Of a stretch of 64,000 bases of DNA, positions 35,560-44,478 are shown piece by piece (position 1 is the stretch's first letter; the number at the start of each line of letters is the position of its first letter). Below the pieces are notes generated by a model. That model was not told the DNA's origin. It searched no databases and saw nothing but the letters and a program-made list of their open reading frames with translations. The translations under genes and the position numbers were made by a program. The DNA is from Herbiconiux daphne (GTDB lineage: Bacteria > Actinomycetota > Actinomycetes > Actinomycetales > Microbacteriaceae): assembly GCF_024979295.1 (NCBI RefSeq), contig NZ_JANLCJ010000012.1:1-64000 (forward strand), given 5' to 3'.

Positions 35560-35949
35560 TCAGTGGAACTGCGGGATGATCAGATAGAGCCCGTAGAGCA
35601 CGGCCGCGACACCGAACGCGAAGCAGGCCCAGGCGCCGGCGGTCGCGGCCACCGGGCGGTGCCGGATGCCGCTGCCACTGCCACCAGAGCCATGCGCGCC
35701 GCCGCCACTGCCACCCGAGGCATCCACGCCACCGCCGCCACCGCCGCCACCACCGCCGCCGAGCGACAGCAGCCGCAGCCCGAGCGCATACGACGCCACC
35801 ACCGCGATGGTCGCGGCGAACGCTGCCACGAACACCACCACGAACGACCCCCAGTCCACCCCGAGGAACTGCCCCTCGCCCGAGGCGACCACGGCGGCCC
35901 TCACGACCTGCCCGCCTGCCATCTGATCGCTCAGCATCAGCCCGCTCAT
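35560..35949 (-). CDS. Small membrane protein coupled to the PiT transporter
   Basis: 129 residues with two membrane segments (SFVVVFVAAFAATIAVVASYALGL and WACFAFGVAAVLYGLYLIIP) joined by an extreme linker of eleven Gly followed by Gly/Ser-rich residues (VDASGGSGGGAHGSGGSG). ATG 35949 overlaps the PiT stop (ATGA), so the two are translated together. Small two-helix proteins follow PiT genes in several actinobacteria; their role is unknown. Confidence 0.7.
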   Translation of the reverse strand: MSGLMLSDQMAGGQVVRAAVVASGEGQFLGVDWGSFVVVFVAAFAATIAVVASYALGLRLLSLGGGGGGGGGGGVDASGGSGGGAHGSGGSGSGIRHRPVAATAGAWACFAFGVAAVLYGLYLIIPQFH

Positions 35950-37094
35950 CGTGCACCCGCCTTCTCGGGCTCCGCGCCCGCTTCGTCGACGTCGTTGACG
36001 TTCTCGTGGTTCACCGGGTGCTTGCGCGCGAGCACGAAGAACGTGGTGCCCACCGCGAGCGCCAGCACCACCACGATGATGAGCCCCACCGTGCTGGTCG
36101 ACGCGGCCCACGCCGCCAGCCCGCCGACGAGCGCGGCCGCGGGCAGGGTGACGAGCCATCCGGTGGCGATGCGCCCGACGATGCCCCAGTGCACGGTCGC
36201 GAGCCGGCGGCCGAGACCGGCGCCCACGACCGCGCCCGACGTGACCTGGGTGGTCGAGAGCGCGAAGCCGAGGTGCGACGACACCAGGATCGTGGCCGCC
36301 GAACTCGTCTCGGCGGCGAATCCCTGAGGCGACTGGATGTCGGTGATGCGCTTGCCGACCGTGCGCATGATGCGCCAGCCGCCGAGGTAGGTGCCGAGCG
36401 CGATGGCGAGACCGCAGCTGACGATCACCCAGAACTGCGGCCCCGAACCGGCATCCTGATAGCCCGCCGCGATCAGCGTCAGGGTGATGACGCCCATCGT
36501 CTTCTGGGCGTCGTTGGTGCCGTGCGCGAGCGACACGAGCGACGCCGACACGGTCTGGCCGTGCCGGAACCCGGTCTCCGAGCCCCGCGCCTTCGCCTGC
36601 TTCGTGATGCGATAGGCGGCATAGGTCGCCACGAGCGCCACCGAACCCGCCACGAGCGGCGACAGCAGTGCCGGAATCACCACGTTCGAGAGCACCACGG
36701 CGAAGTTCACGGCGTCGAACCCCGCCCCGATGATGGCGGCGCCGATCAGGCCGCCGAAGAGGGCGTGGGTGGAGCTCGACGGCAGGCCGAGATACCAGGT
36801 GGTGAGGTTCCAGAGCACCGCGCCCACCAGTCCGGCGAAGATCATCGTGGGCGTGATGTCGACCCCGTTCTCGCCCTCGTTGATGATGCCGCCCGAGATG
36901 GTCTTCGCCACCTCGGTCGAGAGAAAGGCGCCGGCGAGATTCAGCACGGCCGAGATCGTCACGGCTACCCGGGGTTTCAGGGCGCCGGTGGCGACCGAGG
37001 TCGCCATGGCGTTGGCGGTGTCGTGGAAGCCGTTGGTGAAATCGAACACCAGGGCGATCGCGACGACCAGAAGAACGGTGATGAGCACATCCAT
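35946..37094 (-). CDS. Low-affinity inorganic phosphate transporter, PiT family
   Basis: 382 residues, about ten membrane segments. The two PiT signature repeats are FTNGFHDTANAMATSVATGAL near the N terminus (key GFHDTANAMAT) and SLAHGTNDAQKTMGVI in the middle (key HGTNDAQKTMG). PiT carriers import metal-phosphate with protons or sodium. The ATG at 37094 gives the canonical MDVLIT start; the frame upstream to 37145 is basic and unlike a signal. Downstream gene coupled by 4 bases. About 95 bp separate it from the GH15 gene that reads toward it. Confidence 0.93.
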   Translation of the reverse strand: MDVLITVLLVVAIALVFDFTNGFHDTANAMATSVATGALKPRVAVTISAVLNLAGAFLSTEVAKTISGGIINEGENGVDITPTMIFAGLVGAVLWNLTTWYLGLPSSSTHALFGGLIGAAIIGAGFDAVNFAVVLSNVVIPALLSPLVAGSVALVATYAAYRITKQAKARGSETGFRHGQTVSASLVSLAHGTNDAQKTMGVITLTLIAAGYQDAGSGPQFWVIVSCGLAIALGTYLGGWRIMRTVGKRITDIQSPQGFAAETSSAATILVSSHLGFALSTTQVTSGAVVGAGLGRRLATVHWGIVGRIATGWLVTLPAAALVGGLAAWAASTSTVGLIIVVVLALAVGTTFFVLARKHPVNHENVNDVDEAGAEPEKAGAR

Positions 37095-37190
37095 GCGGGC
37101 GGCCTTCCGTCGGCTGTTCGGCAGGAGCCGCGGTCGCGGCCCCACCGACCTGCCTATGCCCGCAGCCGGTGCCTCGCTCGGGGGCGCAGG

Positions 37191-39023
<1,833 letters not shown>

Positions 39024-39133
39024 CTGCTGATTGTGTCAACCTCGGCTGGCATCCGGCCGCAGACGCGCTCGGGTGTGTGGCTCGGAGTGGTGCTCGGTTG
39101 TGTTGTGCAGACGCCCGTAACAGAATGGGGCGG

Positions 39134-39862
39134 ATGAAGTACCAAGGCCCACTGCTCGGCGTCGTCGCCATGACGTTCGTGTTCGGTGTCGCCGTCGCCA
39201 CGTCGGTGCCCGCCGCGTCACTCACGACCCCGGATTCGTTCGACAACGTCGAGATCGACGCGGCCGTCGGCGGCGAGCAGTCGTTCGCCGCCCTCGACGG
39301 AGCAGCGCCCTCGGTGTCGCGCGACGGCTACGTCGTGCACACGCCGACCCCCACCCCGACTCCGACGCCGAAGGCCGTCGCGGTGTCGACGAGCGAGGGC
39401 GGCTACGGGGGAGCGCAGTGCCAGGCCGGCTCCGACGCGGTCGCCGAGTCGGTCGCGTTCTCGCCCGTCTATCCCGACGGCAACCGCATGTCCGACGGGT
39501 TCGGGCCGCGCGCGGAGGGTTTCCACAAGGGCATCGACATGCTCAACGGGCCGGGGGTGCCGGTGCACTCCATCGCCGACGGCGTCGTGATCGCGGCATC
39601 CGGTGACGGCGGCACGGGCGGGGTCTACCTCTCGATCGCGCACAAGGTGGGCGGCGCGGCGGTCTGCAGCATGTACATGCACTTCCAGGACGGCTCGCTC
39701 ACCGTGGGCGTGGGATCCATCGTCACGGCCGGCCAGGTGATCGGCCTCACCGGCCGCACCGGCAACGCCACCACCGAGCACACCCACTTCGAGCTCTACG
39801 GCGCCGACGGCGTGCGCTACGACCCCATCCCGTTCCTGACCGAGCACGGCATCGCCCCCTGA
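39134..39862 (+). CDS. Secreted M23-family peptidase-like protein
   Basis: 242 residues. An N-terminal membrane/signal segment (LLGVVAMTFVFGVAVATSVP) is followed by a Thr/Pro repeat (TPTPTPTPTPK). The C-terminal M23 (LytM) domain holds HKGIDM and EHTHFELYG, giving the His, Asp and HxH zinc ligands. Members cut peptidoglycan cross-bridges or regulate other cell-wall hydrolases. Start ATG 39134, three codons after another ATG; CAGAAT at 39121-39126 is 7 bases upstream, so the mRNA may be leaderless. Confidence 0.87.
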   Translation: MKYQGPLLGVVAMTFVFGVAVATSVPAASLTTPDSFDNVEIDAAVGGEQSFAALDGAAPSVSRDGYVVHTPTPTPTPTPKAVAVSTSEGGYGGAQCQAGSDAVAESVAFSPVYPDGNRMSDGFGPRAEGFHKGIDMLNGPGVPVHSIADGVVIAASGDGGTGGVYLSIAHKVGGAAVCSMYMHFQDGSLTVGVGSIVTAGQVIGLTGRTGNATTEHTHFELYGADGVRYDPIPFLTEHGIAP

Positions 39863-39891
39863 GCCGGCCCCTCGTCTCTCGATGTTCTAGT

Positions 39892-39959
39892 CGCGATATA
39901 TCTTGACTTCGCCGAACTCGCGATATAACGTGTTCTCATCGAAGACGCGATATATCGCG
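39892..39959. promoter_or_regulatory. Three operator-like CGCGATATA sites spaced 27 bp, upstream of the DUF4097-PadR operon
   Basis: CGCGATATATC at 39892, CGCGATATAACG at 39919 and the perfect palindrome CGCGATATATCGCG at 39946-39959. Spacing is exactly 27 bp each time. The sites fill the region just before the DUF4097 gene (start 39980). PadR repressors bind short AT-rich palindromes; the PadR gene is the second gene of this operon, so autoregulation is likely. Three half-similar sites suggest cooperative binding. Confidence 0.7.
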
Positions 39960-39979
39960 TGGTAGGCAGGAGAGAAACC

Positions 39980-40825
39980 GTGGCATTGGAGAAGTGGATC
40001 GTCAACGGTCCGAAAGTCATCGACATCGAGCTCGTGCGCTCGCTGAAGATCGGCCTCATCGCGGGCCAGGTCGACGTCATCGGCCACGACGAGCCGGGCG
40101 CGCGCATCGAGGTGCACTCGGTCACCGGCAAAGACCTCAAGATCTCGATCGACGGCGACCACCTCGAGATCGACCACCCCCAACTCCGGTGGGACAACTT
40201 CATCGAGGTGTTCAGGTCGTGGCGCAGCAACGCGCGTGTCGACATCAGCCTCATGGTGCCCCGCGACGTGGCCCTCAAGTTCGGGGTCATCTCGGCGAGC
40301 GGTCTCATCTCGGGCCTCGCCACGGATGCCCGCATCAGCACCGTGTCGGGCGACATCGTGGTCGACCAGGTGGTGGGCGACCTCGACGTCAACAGTGTCA
40401 ACGGCGAGATCTCGATCCGCGACCACACCGGGCTCGTGAACGCGCACACGGTGTCGGGCGACATCGCCGCGTCGGGCGCCATCCGCCGGTTCTCGTCCGA
40501 CGGCGTCTCGGCCGAGGTGTTCGTCGACTCCACCGGCACGCCCGACGAGATCCAGAACAACACCGTCTCGGGCGATCTCACCGTGCGCCTCGACCCCGAG
40601 GTGGCCGCGCGCTACAACGTGAACTCGGTCTCGGGCACGCTGCAGCTCGGCCCCAGCACCATCAAGGGCCTCCGCGGCGCGGGCTACAACGGCGTCACCG
40701 GCACGCTCGACGGGTCGTGGACGGAGTTCCGCGCCAACTCGGTGTCGGGCAACATCACGGTGATCTTCCGCGACGAGCCGACGCCGGCCCCCGGCCCGTC
40801 GTTCGACGAGGGGGCCTCGGTATGA
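39980..40825 (+). CDS. DUF4097-family beta-helix-like protein
   Basis: 281 residues built of short strand repeats around SxSGDI (ISTVSGDIVVDQV, VNSVNGEISI, AHTVSGDIAAS, NNTVSGDLTV, VNSVSGTLQL, ANSVSGNITV), the pattern of DUF4097/adhesin-like beta-solenoids. Function unknown; pairing with a PadR regulator is common in actinobacteria. Start GTG 39980 with AGGAGAG 8 bases upstream. No signal peptide, so it is probably cytoplasmic. Its stop overlaps the PadR ATG (ATGA). Confidence 0.82.
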   Translation: MALEKWIVNGPKVIDIELVRSLKIGLIAGQVDVIGHDEPGARIEVHSVTGKDLKISIDGDHLEIDHPQLRWDNFIEVFRSWRSNARVDISLMVPRDVALKFGVISASGLISGLATDARISTVSGDIVVDQVVGDLDVNSVNGEISIRDHTGLVNAHTVSGDIAASGAIRRFSSDGVSAEVFVDSTGTPDEIQNNTVSGDLTVRLDPEVAARYNVNSVSGTLQLGPSTIKGLRGAGYNGVTGTLDGSWTEFRANSVSGNITVIFRDEPTPAPGPSFDEGASV

Positions 40826-41571
40826 CCCCCGTCTTCGGCCACGGCCATCTGCGGCTCTACCTGCTCAGCCTGCTCGACGAGTCGCCCAAGCACGGTTACG
40901 AGCTCATCCAGGCGCTGAGCGAGCGTTTCGGCGGCACCTACAGCCCGAGCGCCGGCACCATCTACCCGCGGCTCGCGAAGCTCGAAGAAGAGGGGCTGGT
41001 GACCAAGTCGGCCGACGGGCGCAAGACCGTCTACTCGATCACGGATGCCGGTCGCGCCGAGCTCGAGTCCCGCCGCGGCGATCTCGACGACATCGAGGCG
41101 GAACTCTCCGACTCGGTGCGCCGGCTGGCCGACGAGGTGCGCACGGGCGTCAACCAGGCCATGAAGAGCCTCAAGGCCGATCTGGCGTCGGCGGCCCGCG
41201 AGGCCCGCTCGAGCGCCAAGGCCGGGTGGGCGGCCGGAACCGCCTCCGCGGCATCCGGTGCGGCGTCGGGCCAGGGCGGCGCAAGCGGCTCGGACGGCTC
41301 GAGCGGCTCGGGCAGCGCAGGCGGCTCGGGCGCGTCGGCGGGCGGCGGCACGGGCACCGGGGGAGCGGGCTCGACCCGCGCCGACTCGACCAGGGCGCTG
41401 CGCGATGCGGATGCCACGATCACCGAGTTCCGGCAGCAGCTGCGGCTCGACCTGCGCACGGCGGCCGGGCGGGGCGAGCTCGACCCGCACTTGGTGTCGC
41501 GCCTGAAGCTCCGGCTCGACGAGGTGCGCGGCGAGTTCCGCGACGAGCTCAGGGGAGCCCGCGCCGAGTAG
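40822..41571 (+). CDS. PadR-family transcriptional regulator with Gly/Ser linker
   Basis: 249 residues. The N-terminal winged helix (LYLLSLLDESPKHGYELIQALSERF, key ESPKHGYELIQAL; SAGTIYPRLAKLEEEGLV) is the PadR signature, with R/K residues on the recognition helix. The C-terminal part is a helix (ARRLADEV..), then a ~55-residue Gly/Ser/Ala-rich stretch, and a final helical segment. PadR proteins usually respond to phenolic or drug-like ligands or are simple repressors. Coupled to the DUF4097 gene; the three CGCGATATA sites upstream are the obvious targets. Confidence 0.88.
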   Translation: MTPVFGHGHLRLYLLSLLDESPKHGYELIQALSERFGGTYSPSAGTIYPRLAKLEEEGLVTKSADGRKTVYSITDAGRAELESRRGDLDDIEAELSDSVRRLADEVRTGVNQAMKSLKADLASAAREARSSAKAGWAAGTASAASGAASGQGGASGSDGSSGSGSAGGSGASAGGGTGTGGAGSTRADSTRALRDADATITEFRQQLRLDLRTAAGRGELDPHLVSRLKLRLDEVRGEFRDELRGARAE

Positions 41572-41595
41572 GCGCCGGCGGCTCGAGCAGGCGGA

Positions 41596-41621
41596 CTGCA
41601 GGGGGCCCTCGCCCCCTGTAG
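41596..41621 (+). terminator. Hairpin after the PadR gene
   Basis: CTGCAGGGGG and CCCCCTGTAG (one G-T pair) with a 6-base loop CCCTCG, 25 bp after the stop codon. No T run follows, as is common in high-GC genomes. Its end overlaps the terC -10 box. Confidence 0.6.
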
Positions 41622-41800
41622 TATCGCTGGGAGAAGGGGAGTATCCCACTTCGCTGTCATCGTCATCACGGTGTCCGTCGCCGGGCACCCGGGGGCAGCG
41701 GCGTTCTCGTCACGGATATGGTCACGGTCTCGGCCGTGGTCACGATCGCGGCGATCGCGCGGGAGAGACTTTCGGCGCTTCGTGCTGCCCGCATCCCACT
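41619..41800 (+). ncRNA. Candidate yybP-ykoY (Mn2+) riboswitch leader of terC
   Basis: TAGTAT at 41619-41624 is a good -10 box; about 7 bases later the leader begins GGGAGAAGGGGAGTATCCCAC. The GGGGAGTA segment and the later GGGAGAGACTTTCGG at 41760-41775 resemble conserved parts of the yybP-ykoY class, which senses Mn2+ and often sits before terC. The leader is about 180 nt, long enough. A structure search against this family would decide; I cannot compute it here. End position is approximate. Confidence 0.5.
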
Positions 41801-41814
41801 TTCGAAAGGCCCTC

Positions 41815-42897
41815 GTGCTGGAGCTTCCCCTCGCATTCGAGATCACGTCACTGGTCGTGCTCGTGCTCATCCTGGCCGCCGACCTCATCATCGCGTTCAA
41901 GCGGCCGCACGTGCCCTCGTTCAAAGAGGCCACGCTCTGGGTCGTGTTCTACGTGGTGCTCGCGCTGATCTTCGCGCTGCTCATGCTGCTCTTCGCCGAC
42001 GGGGAGCACGCGGGGCAGTTCCTGGCGGGCTGGCTCACCGAATACAGCCTGTCGATCGACAACCTGTTCGTGTTCGTCATCATCATGTCGCGCTTCAACG
42101 TGCCGCGGAAATACCAGCAGGAAGCCCTGATGGTGGGCATCATCATCGCGCTCGTGCTGCGCGGCATCTTCATCCTGATCGGCGCACAGCTGATCGAGAC
42201 CCTGAGCTGGATCTTCTACATCTTCGGCGCGTTCCTGCTCTACACCGCGTGGAAGCAGGCCTTCGGCAAGCAAGACGAGGGCGACGGCGAGAACGGCCTC
42301 GTGCGCATGCTGCGCAAGCGCGTCAACATCGCCCCCGACTTCGACGGCGCGAAGGTGCGCACCACCTTCAACGGCAAGAAGATGTTCACGCCGATGCTGA
42401 TCGTGTTCCTCGCGCTCGGGTCGACCGACCTGTTGTTCGCACTCGACTCCATCCCCGCCATCTTCGGCATCACGCAGTCGCCGTTCATCGTGTTCACGGC
42501 GAACGTGTTCGCGCTGATGGGGCTGCGGCAGCTCTACTTCCTGCTCGGTGGGCTGCTCGAGAAGCTCGTCTACCTGCACTACGGCATCGCGTTCATCCTC
42601 GCGTTCATCGGCGTGAAGCTCGTCTTCCACGCCCTGCACGAGAACGAGGTGTTCTTCATCAACGGCGGCGAGCACATCGAGTGGATCCCCGAGATCGACA
42701 CCTGGACCTCGCTCGCCGTCATCATCCTCTCGATGGCCGTCGCCACGGTCGCCTCCCTCATCAAGATGCGCCGCGACGGCAAGTCCCCGGCCGCCGAACT
42801 CGCCGACGCCGCCCACCCCGACCGCGACGCCCCCGCCCCCGCCCCCGAGGCCGCGGCCCCCGCCCCCGCCCCTGAGGCTCCCGACCGCGACAAGTAG
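41815..42897 (+). CDS. TerC-family membrane protein
   Basis: 360 residues, about eight membrane segments. Motifs: EYSLSIDNLFVF and LLFALDSIPAIFGIT with the paired Asp residues characteristic of TerC, thought to bind metal. Recent work on the family points to manganese export during protein metallation. The tail is a low-complexity Asp/Ala/Pro stretch of about 30 residues (APAPEAAAPAPAPEAPDRDK). Start GTG 41815 with GAAAGG 5 bases upstream; earlier starts would add ~48 Arg-rich residues encoded by the leader RNA. Control by the leader is inferred. Confidence 0.9.
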   Translation: MLELPLAFEITSLVVLVLILAADLIIAFKRPHVPSFKEATLWVVFYVVLALIFALLMLLFADGEHAGQFLAGWLTEYSLSIDNLFVFVIIMSRFNVPRKYQQEALMVGIIIALVLRGIFILIGAQLIETLSWIFYIFGAFLLYTAWKQAFGKQDEGDGENGLVRMLRKRVNIAPDFDGAKVRTTFNGKKMFTPMLIVFLALGSTDLLFALDSIPAIFGITQSPFIVFTANVFALMGLRQLYFLLGGLLEKLVYLHYGIAFILAFIGVKLVFHALHENEVFFINGGEHIEWIPEIDTWTSLAVIILSMAVATVASLIKMRRDGKSPAAELADAAHPDRDAPAPAPEAAAPAPAPEAPDRDK

Positions 42898-42919
42898 CCC
42901 CTCCCTTCCCCCACCCCGC

Positions 42920-42976
42920 CGAGAAGTCACTTTCCGTTCCAACCCGGGCCGACTTGGGCCGCATTTCGACTTCTCG
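42920..42976. repeat. Palindromic element, nuclease-flanking copy A
   Basis: CGAGAAGTC (42920-42928) and GACTTCTCG (42968-42976) enclose a 39-bp centre that begins ACTTTCCG. Total 57 bp. Nearly identical in plan to copies B and C. It lies 22 bp after the terC stop. Confidence 0.9.
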
Positions 42977-43012
42977 CGGCCGCTTCAGCGGGGCACGCAA
43001 CCCGCACCTCGC

Positions 43013-43069
43013 CGAGAAGTCACTTTTCGGTCCAACTCGGCCCGATTCGGCACACATCCTGACTTCTCG
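43013..43069. repeat. Palindromic element, nuclease-flanking copy B
   Basis: Same 9-bp arms (43013-43021, 43061-43069) and a 39-bp centre beginning ACTTTTCGG. Same orientation as copy A, 93 bp on. Confidence 0.9.
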
Positions 43070-43089
43070 TGCGCCAGCTCCCACCTCGC

Positions 43090-43146
43090 CGAGAAGTCAC
43101 TTTTCGGTGTAACTCGTGCCGGTTTGGCGCACATTTTGACTTCTCG
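43090..43146. repeat. Palindromic element, nuclease-flanking copy C
   Basis: Same 9-bp arms (43090-43098, 43138-43146) and a 39-bp centre beginning ACTTTTCGGTG. Same orientation, 77 bp after copy B and 77 bp before the nuclease start codon. Confidence 0.9.
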
Positions 43147-43164
43147 TGGGTGGGCGGGTGGGCG

Positions 43165-43173
43165 TTGTCCACA
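43165..43173. promoter_or_regulatory. Lone DnaA-box match upstream of the nuclease gene
   Basis: TTGTCCACA matches the actinobacterial DnaA box exactly. Only one copy is present, so it is not an origin. It sits between palindromic copy C and the nuclease start and may be part of that gene's control. Confidence 0.35.
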
Positions 43174-43223
43174 GATCTGCGGATGACGCAGCAGGGCGGC
43201 CCGGCAGCGGGCACAGTAGCGGC

Positions 43224-44153
43224 ATGCCACATCGTTCCGTTCTGCCGTATGCGTTGCGCGATCGCGCGTTCACGACCGCTGAGGGGCGCGCCGCGGGAGT
43301 CGGCGAACAGAGGATGCGCGGCCCCGACCTCGCAGCGCCGTTCCCCGGCGTGCGGATGCCGCGCGACGATGCGCCCGGCCTCCTTCCTCTCTGCCGCGCG
43401 CTCGACCTGCGACTGCGCGCCGACACCGCGTTCAGTCACGCGACGGCCGCCCTGCTCTGGCACGTGCCGCTCCCGGAACGGTTGCAGCAGAGCGTCGAGT
43501 TGCACGTGTCCACGGTCGCGCCCGCCACCCGGGTGCGGGTGCACGGCGTCGTCGGTCACACGTCGCCGTGCGGCACCCCCTTCGAGCGGAGGTACGGTCT
43601 GCGCGTGACAGGGCCGGCCGACACCTTCATCGCTCTCGCCGGCGTCCTGTCGTTCGACGACCTCGTTGCCGCCGGTGACCACCTCGTGCTGACGCCGCGC
43701 TACGACACCGCCGAGCGCCGCCCCTATGTGCCGCTGCTGCGACTGGCCGAGCGGGTGTCGTCGTATTCCGGTCGGCATGCGCGCCGGGTGCGGGAGGCAT
43801 TCGCCGCCGTGCGTGACGGGGCGGAGTCCCGTCAAGAGACCAGGCTCAGGCTCGCCATGGTGCGCCGCGGCCTCCCGGAGCCGCTGCTGAATCGCGACAT
43901 CCACGATCTCTCAGGCGAGCTCATCGGTCGCGCCGACATGGTCTACCCGTTCTGGCGGGTGATCGTCGAGTACGACGGAGACCACCACCGCACCGACGCC
44001 GCTCAGCACGACCGCGACATCACCCGCCGCGAGGAGTTCGCCCTCGCCGACTACCGCTACGTCTCTGTGCGCAAGTACGGCATGACGCACACGCCCGACT
44101 CGGGTGCCGCACGCGCCGAGCGTGCCCTGCGCCTCGCGGGCTGGCGGCCCTGA
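43224..44153 (+). CDS. DUF559-type PD-(D/E)XK nuclease-like protein with winged-helix N terminus
   Basis: 309 residues. The N-terminal ~90 residues (RSVLPYALRDRAF, ...RGPDLAAPFPGVRMP, FSHATAALLWHVPLPE) resemble the AbiEi-type antitoxin head common in actinobacterial proteins of this class. The C-terminal third holds GRADMVYPFWRVIVEYDGDHH, in which Asp, Glu and a following basic helix form a PD-(D/E)XK/Vsr-like site (key: RADMVYP, VEYDGDHHR). Whether it cleaves DNA is unproven. Start ATG 43224. Three palindromic elements lie upstream in one orientation and one lies 26 bp downstream inverted, which is the notable point. Confidence 0.75.
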   Translation: MPHRSVLPYALRDRAFTTAEGRAAGVGEQRMRGPDLAAPFPGVRMPRDDAPGLLPLCRALDLRLRADTAFSHATAALLWHVPLPERLQQSVELHVSTVAPATRVRVHGVVGHTSPCGTPFERRYGLRVTGPADTFIALAGVLSFDDLVAAGDHLVLTPRYDTAERRPYVPLLRLAERVSSYSGRHARRVREAFAAVRDGAESRQETRLRLAMVRRGLPEPLLNRDIHDLSGELIGRADMVYPFWRVIVEYDGDHHRTDAAQHDRDITRREEFALADYRYVSVRKYGMTHTPDSGAARAERALRLAGWRP

Positions 44154-44179
44154 GGTGTCGCCGGCAAGCCGAGACCCCA

Positions 44180-44246
44180 CCCCTCGAGAAGTCGAAATGT
44201 GTCGCAAACCCGGTTCGATTGCAACGGAAAGTGACTTCTCGAGGGG
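44180..44246. repeat. Palindromic element, nuclease-flanking copy D (inverted)
   Basis: A 14-bp perfect arm CCCCTCGAGAAGTC (44180-44193) and its complement (44233-44246) enclose a 39-bp centre. Read on the minus strand, the centre begins ACTTTCCGTTG, as in copies A-C, so this copy is inverted relative to them and placed on the other side of the nuclease gene. Longest arms of the family. Confidence 0.9.
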
Positions 44247-44352
44247 AGGGAGAGGGGGCACGGCGCGGGCGTGCCAGACGGCACCGTGCGGGCTTGAGAG
44301 AGGGCGCGGTGCGGGCGTGAAAGAGGGCACGGGCGGGCGCGGAGGGCGGTGG

Positions 44353-44364
44353 TACGATCGGGAG
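44353..44364 (+). promoter_or_regulatory. -10 box of the leuC leader transcript
   Basis: TACGAT at 44353-44358 is followed by exactly six bases and then the GTG of the leader peptide, the same arrangement as at several other genes here. It predicts an mRNA that begins with the leader-peptide start codon. Confidence 0.5.
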
Positions 44365-44409
44365 GTGCTGTTCGGTCGGCTTCTCCTTCGTTGCCGCGAC
44401 GAGTCCTAG
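44365..44409 (+). CDS. Leucine-rich leader peptide of leuCD
   Basis: GTG at 44365 to TAG 44407-44409 gives 14 residues, VLFGRLLLRCRDES. Three leucine codons in a row are CTT CTC CTT; CTT is rarely used in the surrounding genes. The 3' part of the peptide lies in the 5' arm of a hairpin at 44394-44431. This is the layout of a transcription attenuator sensitive to leucyl-tRNA. No terminator U-run is visible, so the exact switch is uncertain. Confidence 0.55.
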   Translation: MLFGRLLLRCRDES

Positions 44410-44431
44410 TTCCAGGCCTCCCTCGTCGCGG
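44394..44431 (+). promoter_or_regulatory. Leader hairpin upstream of leuC
   Basis: CCGCGACGAG (44394-44403) pairs fully with CTCGTCGCGG (44422-44431); the loop is 18 nt. The 5' arm overlaps the last codons of the leader peptide, so a ribosome stalled at the Leu codons would leave the hairpin free or not depending on its position. It lies 48 bp before the leuC start. Confidence 0.6.
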
Positions 44432-44478
44432 AGTTTGTCGTTGGCTGACCCCCTACTCCCCGAAGGACATGCAAACCT

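Noticed and set aside
42920..43146. CRISPR array from three regularly placed repeats
   Set aside because: Only three palindromic units, spacers 36 and 20 bp, no cas genes, and related units lie elsewhere in other orientation.
43165..43173. Replication origin suggested by a DnaA box
   Set aside because: Only one box, no AT-rich unwinding region, no dnaA or dnaN nearby.
44104..44409. A ~100-codon gene before leuC
   Set aside because: Its first part lies over the end of the nuclease gene and the palindromic element; only the last 15 codons (the leader peptide) are supported.
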